Below, piece after piece: positions 57,936 through 64,000 of a DNA stretch of 64,000 nucleotides (position 1 is its first letter; each line of letters starts with the position of its first letter). Location of the stretch: NCBI RefSeq assembly GCF_002835735.1, contig NZ_PISD01000007.1, forward strand, positions 1-64,000. The letters run 5' to 3'. This stretch comes from Cytobacillus horneckiae (GTDB taxonomy: Bacteria > Bacillota > Bacilli > Bacillales > Cytobacillaceae). Below the pieces are notes generated by a model that was not told the DNA's origin, ran no database searches, and worked only from the letters and a program-made list of their open reading frames with translations. The position numbers and the translations under genes were made by a program.

Positions 57936-58675
57936 TGGATTAGTCCTTCTTTTTCATCTTTGTTTATTTCGATTAAATCCATGAGCTTTTTCATTGCTGG
58001 ACCTACTCCTCCAACCTCATTGATCAGTCCGTATTCAACTGCATCCGCTCCTATTACATTTGTTCCTATATCCCTTGTCAAATTTCCTTTTGCAAACATT
58101 AAATCTTTAAATTTTTCCTCAGAAACATCTGAATGCTTCGTAACAAAATTAATGACGCGCTCCTGCATTTTATCTAAATACTCAAAAGTTTGCGGAACGC
58201 CTATGACCAATCCTGTTAATCTAATCGGATGGATGGTCATCGTTGCAGTTTCAGCAATAAAGGAGTAATTACATGATACGGCAATTGGGACACCGATGGA
58301 ATGGCCTCCTCCTAATACGATCGATACGGTTGGCTTAGAGAGGGAAGCCAGCATTTCTGAAATCGCAAGTCCTGCTTCAACATCCCCGCCTACCGTATTC
58401 AATATGACAAGCAAGCCTTCAATTTTAGGATTCTGCTCAATTGCAACAATTTGTGGAATAAGATGTTCATATTTAGTTGTTTTATTTTGCGGCGGCAATT
58501 GAAGATGTCCCTCTACCTGCCCCACTATCGTTAAGCAATGTATTTTTGAATCCTGTGATAATTGAGGAACATTCGTTTGTCCAAGCTGCTGTATTTTCTC
58601 CATTAAAGGTGTTTGCTTTTCAGTTTCTTTAGGCTGCTCCTGTTCGTTTTCGTTCGAATACATTTCTTTATCCAT
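57932..58675 (-). CDS. tepA: TepA/YlxA, ClpP-fold translocation-enhancing peptidase
   Basis: 247 residues from ATG 58675 (SD GGGAG 8 bp upstream; codons upstream do not fit). ClpP-like core: [19 protein letters not shown], then [14 protein letters not shown] with the candidate nucleophile Ser, and a TMTIHPIRL segment with the His. Implicated in secretion or spore functions in B. subtilis; cytosolic. Confidence 0.9.
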   Translation of the reverse strand: MDKEMYSNENEQEQPKETEKQTPLMEKIQQLGQTNVPQLSQDSKIHCLTIVGQVEGHLQLPPQNKTTKYEHLIPQIVAIEQNPKIEGLLVILNTVGGDVEAGLAISEMLASLSKPTVSIVLGGGHSIGVPIAVSCNYSFIAETATMTIHPIRLTGLVIGVPQTFEYLDKMQERVINFVTKHSDVSEEKFKDLMFAKGNLTRDIGTNVIGADAVEYGLINEVGGVGPAMKKLMDLIEINKDEKEGLIQ

Positions 58676-58755
58676 GCTCTTTTCTCCCTTCCAGCTATAT
58701 ACGTTTAGTATGAGCTCTGGAGAGATTTTCATTCCTTTGCCATTTTGTCACACAA

Positions 58756-58792
58756 AAAAGAATGCCTCAAGGCTCACCTTGGGCATTCTTCG
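58756..58792 (-). terminator. rnjB terminator
   Basis: AAGAATGCCCAAGG/CCTTGAGGCATTCTT stem with TTTTTT on the minus strand. Confidence 0.88.
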
Positions 58793-58793
58793 T

Positions 58794-60458
58794 TTATGCT
58801 TCCATTATTATCGGTAAAATCATTGGTCTACGTTTTGTTTTATCAAACAAATATTGATTCAATCCATCCCTCATATCCTGCTTAATTCCAGACCAGTCAA
58901 ATGCTTCATTCGCTAATTTGTTCTCTACAATTTCCTTAACTAATTTAGTTGCTTCTATGAGCAGCTGCTCAGATTCACGAACATAAACAAAGCCTCTTGT
59001 GATTATTTCTGGCCCAGCTGAGATTGTTTTTTCTTTTTTATTGAGTGTAACTACGACTAATAAGATTCCATCTTGGGAAAGAAGTTTCCTGTCCCTAAGA
59101 ACGATATTACCTACATCGCCTACTCCGCTACCATCAATCAATATATGGCCAGCAGGTATTTTTCCTGCAGGACGCATTTCACCCTCTTTAATTTCTGCCA
59201 CTTCACCTTTATCAGGAATAAAGATGTTTTTATCGTCAATTCCGCACTCTTTCGCAATATTTGCATGAGCTTTTAACATGCGGTACTCCCCATGCACAGG
59301 GATAAAGAATTTTGGGTTCATTAAATTAATCATGAACTTAAGTTCTTCTTGACTGCCATGACTGGAAGTATTGAACGTGCCTTTTCCTGAAATCACATAG
59401 GCTCCGCTTCGGAAAAGCAAGTCTACTGTCTTGGATAAATATACTTCTGTCCCTCTGAGCGGTGAGGATGCAAAAAGGACATGGTCGCCTTTTTTTATAT
59501 TCACTTGACGGTGGTTTTGCTTTGCCATCTTTTGCAGTGCGTCTATTGGTTCCCCTTGCGAACCTGTGATCAACACAACGATTTCGTCATCAGCATATTC
59601 GCCTATGTCTGCTACCGGAATGATTAACTCTTCGTGAACAGTTAAATAGCCGAGCTTCAAGGCTATATCATAATTCTTTTGTAAGCTTTTACCCACTACA
59701 GCGACTTTTCGTCCAGCTTCAAAAGCAGCATCAAAAATATGCTGAATGCGAATAATATCGGAAGCAAATGTCGCTGCAATAACTCGTCCAGGAGCATGGT
59801 CAAGCGCTTGAGTTAAAGACTTCCTTACATTTACTTCAGAATTTGTATATCCTGGTTTCTCTGCTTCCGTGCTATCTGACAATAGGCAAAGGACACCTTC
59901 TTCACCGATTCTTGCCATTTTACCGACTTCAGCTTTGTAGAGACTGTCGGCTGCTTGGTCAAATTTAAAGTCCCCTGTATGGACAATTACACCTTCTGAT
60001 GTATGAATACAGATGCCGACACTGTCCGGGATATTATGATTCGTTCTAAAAAATGATACTTCCGCAGCGCCAAACTGAAATCTCGTATCACTATGTATTT
60101 CAACAAGATCCGCCTTATCTTTAAAATCCTGTTCTTTCATTTTTGACTTTGCTAATGCCAGCGTTAGTTTAGTTCCGTACACAGGAACATTCAACTGCCT
60201 TAAAATATAGGATAATCCGCCAATATGATCATCATGACCATGCGTTAAAAAAATCCCTTGCACTCGTTCCTTTTGTTGTACTAAATAAGTAATATCAGGA
60301 ATCACCGTGTCAATTCCTAGCATTTCATTTTCAGGGGACATTAAACCTGCATCGATCACATAAATATCTTCATCTACCTCGACAATATGCATGTTTTTCC
60401 CAAGTTCTCCTACCCCACCTAATGCTGTCAGCTTGATGCTCTCGTTCTGTCTCTTCAC
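58794..60458 (-). CDS. rnjB: Ribonuclease J2
   Basis: 554 residues, beta-CASP metallo-beta-lactamase fold: LTHGHDDHIGG, HTGDFKFD, SDSTEAEKPG, and HGEYRML in the C-terminal half. Lacks a clear H in some RNase J1 positions; length and the tepA neighbour fit J2. GTG start after AGGAGG. Forms a complex with RNase J1 in mRNA decay. Confidence 0.92.
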   Translation of the reverse strand: MKRQNESIKLTALGGVGELGKNMHIVEVDEDIYVIDAGLMSPENEMLGIDTVIPDITYLVQQKERVQGIFLTHGHDDHIGGLSYILRQLNVPVYGTKLTLALAKSKMKEQDFKDKADLVEIHSDTRFQFGAAEVSFFRTNHNIPDSVGICIHTSEGVIVHTGDFKFDQAADSLYKAEVGKMARIGEEGVLCLLSDSTEAEKPGYTNSEVNVRKSLTQALDHAPGRVIAATFASDIIRIQHIFDAAFEAGRKVAVVGKSLQKNYDIALKLGYLTVHEELIIPVADIGEYADDEIVVLITGSQGEPIDALQKMAKQNHRQVNIKKGDHVLFASSPLRGTEVYLSKTVDLLFRSGAYVISGKGTFNTSSHGSQEELKFMINLMNPKFFIPVHGEYRMLKAHANIAKECGIDDKNIFIPDKGEVAEIKEGEMRPAGKIPAGHILIDGSGVGDVGNIVLRDRKLLSQDGILLVVVTLNKKEKTISAGPEIITRGFVYVRESEQLLIEATKLVKEIVENKLANEAFDWSGIKQDMRDGLNQYLFDKTKRRPMILPIIMEA

Positions 60459-60785
60459 TTATGCTTCCTCCTAAATATCTTTGGCCCGATCAAAATCAGT
60501 TATCACCATTATACTTGAACTTTGAAATTGATGACAACCAAATTTATGCATTTATCCGGTTTATAGTGGAAGGATGTCCAAGTTCGTCCACTCTTCACCT
60601 GTGTAATAAGTACTAATTTATGTATTATTATTTTAAATGGGCTATTAAAATGCTCATATATTCGTAAATTCATCCATAAAATTATAAGCCTTAAGTCATT
60701 AAAATATATAACTCTATTCTTTATAAAAACAGCGCCAAGAAGGGATCACTCATCACCTCTTGGCGCTTCTACTAAAGTTTTTCGG
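60459..60785. other. Intergenic between dapA and rnjB
   Basis: 327 bp AT-rich, no gene seen. It holds the dapA terminator and presumably the rnjB promoter. No riboswitch-like fold was recognised. Confidence 0.4.
60729..60768 (-). terminator. dapA terminator
   Basis: AGCGCCAAGA/TCTTGGCGCT stem with a TTTTTAT tail on the minus strand. Confidence 0.9.
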
Positions 60786-61652
60786 TTATTTTAGCAAATC
60801 TATAAGTGCTTTTCTTTCACTTTCAGTTAAAGGCACCATCGGCAAACGTACAGATCCGACGTCCAAGCCTTTTAACTGAAGTGCTGTTTTAACTGGCCCC
60901 GGACTTGGTGCCGCAAACAAGCCTTCCATCACTGGCAATATCTCCTGATGCTTAATAGCTGCCGCTTGATAATTGCCGTTCAAGTAGGATTGAATCATTT
61001 CTTGTATTTCATTGCCAATAATATGTGATGCAACAGAAACAACGCCTACACCACCAATAGCCATTACAGGAAGTGCAATTCCGTCATCACCGCTATAAAG
61101 CATGAATTGGTCATCTGTTTCTGCAATGATCTTAGTCATCGCATTTAAGTCACCACTTGCCTCTTTAACAGCTACGATATTTTCAACCTTTGAAAGTTCA
61201 ATGATCGTTTCAGGTGCTATATTAACTGCAGAACGACCCGGGATATTATATAGCATCACTGGTAAGCTTGTGCTTTCCGCAATCGCTTTAAAATGCTGGT
61301 ATAAGCCTGTTTGATTCGGTTTATTATAGTATGGCGTTACTAGCATGATCGCATCAACACCGATCTCTTCTGCCTTTTTCGTCAGCTCGATTGATGCGTA
61401 AGTGTTATTGCTGCCTGTACCTGCAATGACAGGTACACGCTTGTCTGCTACCTTGACAACATGCCGAAACAGTGCAATTTTTTCCTCTTTTGTCAAAGTA
61501 GGCGATTCGCCTGTCGTACCAGCAACGACAAGTGAGTCGGTCCCATTTTCAATTAAATGATTAATTACCTGTGTTGTTTTTGCGAAATCAATATGACCGT
61601 TTATATCAAATGGCGTAACCATCGCCGTAGAAACCCTTCCGAATAATACCAT
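60786..61652 (-). CDS. dapA: 4-hydroxy-tetrahydrodipicolinate synthase
   Basis: 288 residues. The TTGESPTL loop, catalytic Tyr in MLYNIPGR and Schiff-base Lys in AVKEASGD are present. Condenses pyruvate with aspartate semialdehyde; feeds lysine, peptidoglycan and spore dipicolinate. 14 bp after dapG. Confidence 0.97.
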   Translation of the reverse strand: MVLFGRVSTAMVTPFDINGHIDFAKTTQVINHLIENGTDSLVVAGTTGESPTLTKEEKIALFRHVVKVADKRVPVIAGTGSNNTYASIELTKKAEEIGVDAIMLVTPYYNKPNQTGLYQHFKAIAESTSLPVMLYNIPGRSAVNIAPETIIELSKVENIVAVKEASGDLNAMTKIIAETDDQFMLYSGDDGIALPVMAIGGVGVVSVASHIIGNEIQEMIQSYLNGNYQAAAIKHQEILPVMEGLFAAPSPGPVKTALQLKGLDVGSVRLPMVPLTESERKALIDLLK

Positions 61653-61666
61653 TTTAACACCTCATT

Positions 61667-62911
61667 TTAAATATCCGTTCGCTTAATCTCCAATAATTCT
61701 TTTTCTAAATGAAAAGCATCATGCAAGGCATTGACTGCTTTCGGCAAATCCTTCTGTTCTACTAATACCCAGATTGTCGTATGGCTATCAGCAGATTGCA
61801 TAATTCTTATGCCCTGCTCTGATAAAGCTGTTACAATCTTTGATGCAACTCCTGGAACTCCTTGCATTCCAGCGCCGACCACTGATACTTTAGCACAAGC
61901 TCTCTCGACTTTAGGCTGATGTCCAAGCTTGTTTAAAATACTAACTGCTTTATCAGTCATTTCTTCAGTAACTGTGTAATTTACGCCATTCGGATAAATG
62001 TTGATAAAATCAACACTGATACCTTCGTTAGCCATTGCCTTAAATACTTCTGATTGCAAATCATATTGATTTTCTTTTGCTAATACTTTAATTTGCGAAA
62101 TATTTGCTACGTGAGCAATGCCAGTTACTGGTCGTTCTTTAATATCGGCTCCGCGATTATGCTTTGTTATAGTTGTAACTAGTGTGCCTAATCCATCAGT
62201 ATATGTTGAACGAATTCTAATTGGTATCTTTGCCTGCATGGCAATTTCAACAGCTCTTGGATGAATGACTTTTGCTCCTTGGTAAGCCATATTACATACT
62301 TCAGTATAAGTAACAACATTTAGCGGACGAGCATTCTCAGCAATCCTTGGATCAGCTGTCATAATTCCTTCGACATCCGTAAATATATCAATCCACTCAG
62401 CATTTAAAGCTGAGCCTAATGCTGCCGCAGAAGTGTCACTTCCACCTCTTCCAATCGTTGTTATATCCCCGTTTCTAGCCGAACCTTGGAAGCCAGCAAC
62501 GACGACCACTTCGCTTGACTCAAGTTCTTTTAATAAACGATCACATTTCATATCAATAATCTTTGCATTCATATGATCATGATTTGTTCTAAAACCTGCC
62601 TGTGCACCAGTTAAAGCAGTCGCTGAAATTTGATTTTCAAGCAGCATATTGGTGAATACAACACTGGAGATTATTTCTCCACAAGACAGGATCAAGTCGG
62701 TTTCTCGCTTATTTATTTTTGTATCTGGCAGACCAACTAGAGAAAGCAACGTATCCGTAGCATAAGGATCACCTTTTCTGCCCATAGCTGATACAACTAC
62801 CACTACTTTAAAGCCTTCTGAAATAGCATGTTTTATATGCCTTAATGCATGATTGCGGCCTTCTTCATTTCGCACCGATGTGCCACCAAATTTTTGAACG
62901 ACGATTTTCAT
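61667..62911 (-). CDS. dapG: Aspartokinase I (diaminopimelate-sensitive type)
   Basis: 414 residues. Starts KIVVQKFGGTSV; kinase motifs GRGGSDTSA and FTDVEGIMTADPR; two C-terminal ACT domains (GISVDFINI, GIRIMQSADSHTTIW). First enzyme of the pathway. Operon with asd and dapA. Confidence 0.95.
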   Translation of the reverse strand: MKIVVQKFGGTSVRNEEGRNHALRHIKHAISEGFKVVVVVSAMGRKGDPYATDTLLSLVGLPDTKINKRETDLILSCGEIISSVVFTNMLLENQISATALTGAQAGFRTNHDHMNAKIIDMKCDRLLKELESSEVVVVAGFQGSARNGDITTIGRGGSDTSAAALGSALNAEWIDIFTDVEGIMTADPRIAENARPLNVVTYTEVCNMAYQGAKVIHPRAVEIAMQAKIPIRIRSTYTDGLGTLVTTITKHNRGADIKERPVTGIAHVANISQIKVLAKENQYDLQSEVFKAMANEGISVDFINIYPNGVNYTVTEEMTDKAVSILNKLGHQPKVERACAKVSVVGAGMQGVPGVASKIVTALSEQGIRIMQSADSHTTIWVLVEQKDLPKAVNALHDAFHLEKELLEIKRTDI

Positions 62912-62954
62912 TAAAACACCTCAAAAAGCTAATCTATTTTAAAAAACATACTGA

Positions 62955-64000
62955 TTATTTTACTATACTTAATTTAACAAGACTTTCTGCAATTTGTACA
63001 GAGTTCCATGCTGCACCTTTAAGTAGATTATCAGAAACCACCCACATATGGAAACCTTTTTTCTCATCTAAATCATTGCGAATACGGCCAACAAATACAT
63101 CATTTTTTCCTACACAATCAGCAGGCATCGGATATATTTGATTTTCAGGATCATCCTGCAGCACAATTCCTGGTCCCTCTTTCAATAAACCTTTAATTTC
63201 TTCAGAACTAACTCCTGATTTATTAATTTCGAAATAAACAGATTCCGAATGTCCAGTTGCTACTGGTAAGCGGACGCAAGTAGCAGCTACTGGCAATTCT
63301 GGTAAATGCATGATTTTTTTCGTTTCATTAATCATTTTCATTTCTTCAAACGTATATCCGTTATCTACAAACTTATCAATTTGTGGAATTGCATTGAAAG
63401 CAATTTGATAATGTTTTTTATCGCCTTTTACAGGCAGAACTTCAGGTTTGAATTCTTCATTGTTTAAAATCGCCTTTGTCTGACCATACATTTCTTCAAT
63501 CGCTGCCTGACCGGAACCTGATACAGCTTGATAAGTAGAGACAATCACTTTATTCAAACCAAACGCTTTTCTTATTGGCTCAAGTGCTACGACCATTTGA
63601 ATTGTCGAACAGTTAGGATTGGCAATAATACCGTTATGCTGATGAAGATCTTCCTCATTTACTTCAGGTACAACAAGCGGTGTGTTTTCGTCCATTCGGA
63701 ACGCACTTGTATTATCTACTACAATTGCACCGCGTTTAACTGCTTCTGGTGCAAGTGCTTTTGATACGCTGCCACCAGCGCTAAATAATGCAATCTGAAC
63801 ACCTTCAAAGCTCTCCGGCTTCGCTTCCTGCAAAGTATAGGACTCGCCTTTATATAAAACCTTCTTTCCCGCAGAACGAGATGAAGATAATAATGTCAAT
63901 TTTTTAATTGGAAAATTTCTATTCTCTAAAGTTTTTAAAATTTGTTCACCGACTGCACCAGTTGCTCCAACTACAGCTACATGGAAGCCTTTTGTCTCTG
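62955..64000 (-). CDS. asd: Aspartate-semialdehyde dehydrogenase, 5' end outside the window
   Basis: 348 codons visible; the start codon lies beyond the right edge. NADP loop [29 protein letters not shown], catalytic Cys in NPNCSTIQM, and VSGSGQAAI are present. Uses aspartyl phosphate from DapG. Its start is expected within a few codons of the edge. Confidence 0.97.
   Translation of the reverse strand, partial: ETKGFHVAVVGATGAVGEQILKTLENRNFPIKKLTLLSSSRSAGKKVLYKGESYTLQEAKPESFEGVQIALFSAGGSVSKALAPEAVKRGAIVVDNTSAFRMDENTPLVVPEVNEEDLHQHNGIIANPNCSTIQMVVALEPIRKAFGLNKVIVSTYQAVSGSGQAAIEEMYGQTKAILNNEEFKPEVLPVKGDKKHYQIAFNAIPQIDKFVDNGYTFEEMKMINETKKIMHLPELPVAATCVRLPVATGHSESVYFEINKSGVSSEEIKGLLKEGPGIVLQDDPENQIYPMPADCVGKNDVFVGRIRNDLDEKKGFHMWVVSDNLLKGAAWNSVQIAESLVKLSIVK

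Noticed and set aside
60459-60785. Lysine riboswitch near dapA
   Set aside because: The gap lies downstream of dapA, and no lysine-riboswitch fold or core sequence was recognised. Upstream of asd is outside the window.
1-64000. CRISPR arrays, tRNA or rRNA genes, intact insertion sequences
   Set aside because: No regular spaced repeats, cloverleaf-like genes or transposase frames were seen. The 52-bp array is direct tandem without spacers.

Overview
This window is a chromosomal segment of a low-GC, endospore-forming Bacillaceae bacterium. Most genes lie on the minus strand and follow the familiar Bacillus order from asd back to glnA: asd, dapG, dapA, rnjB, tepA, ylzJ, spoIIIE/ftsK, ymfC-type GntR regulator, nucleoside ABC transporter, ymfF, ymfH, ymfI, ymfJ, ymfK, ymfM, pgsA, cinA, recA, rny, ymdB, spoVS, membrane dipeptidase, korA/korB, miaB, ricA(ymcA), cotE, mutS, mutL, miaA, hfq, spoVK, hflX, ynbB, glnR, glnA. 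Sporulation genes (spoVK, cotE, spoVS, spoIIIE) and the strong SD and TTG/GTG start habits fit Bacillaceae. No tRNA, rRNA, intact insertion sequence or CRISPR array was seen.

Layout. 1-3.5 kb is a decayed prophage or integrative-element remnant: a C5 methyltransferase, MazG-like and small phage genes and a tyrosine integrase, nearly all broken by one-base changes in short A/T runs. 3.6-12 kb holds nitrogen control (glnRA with two GlnR boxes), ynbB, hflX, spoVK, hfq and miaA. 12.3-14.6 kb is a plus-strand block, mreBH, a small membrane leader ORF, and yidC2. The leader looks like a MifM-type ribosome-arrest sensor, and a perfect 11-bp stem covers part of the yidC2 SD. 14.8-19.3 kb is mutL-mutS. 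mutL is split by an extra base in an A8 run. 19.6-29.4 kb is the most unusual stretch: a two-gene ParM-like actin operon, then spore-surface-type genes on both sides of cotE (four paralogues with a shared domain, an Ena/DUF3992-like appendage subunit, and four small genes including a paralogous pair). In B. subtilis cotE sits close to ricA and mutS, so this looks like a lineage-specific spore-surface island.

29.5-48.6 kb is conserved housekeeping: RNA decay and modification (ricA, miaB, rny, ymdB), 2-oxoacid oxidoreductase, recA with an SOS box, cinA, pgsA and the ymf genes. 48.9-54.6 kb is a BMP-type nucleoside ABC importer with its GntR regulator. Two related palindromes, one before the regulator and one between the lipoprotein and ATPase genes, are likely operators. 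55.1-64 kb carries spoIIIE, tepA, rnjB and the dapA-dapG-asd diaminopimelate/dipicolinate genes; asd runs off the end.

The best leads are the MifM-like leader with its SD-masking stem, the cotE-flanking spore island with the chromosomal ParM-like pair, and the mutL homopolymer break, which is echoed by similar breaks in the prophage remnant (mutator lineage or sequencing error; the sequence alone cannot decide).
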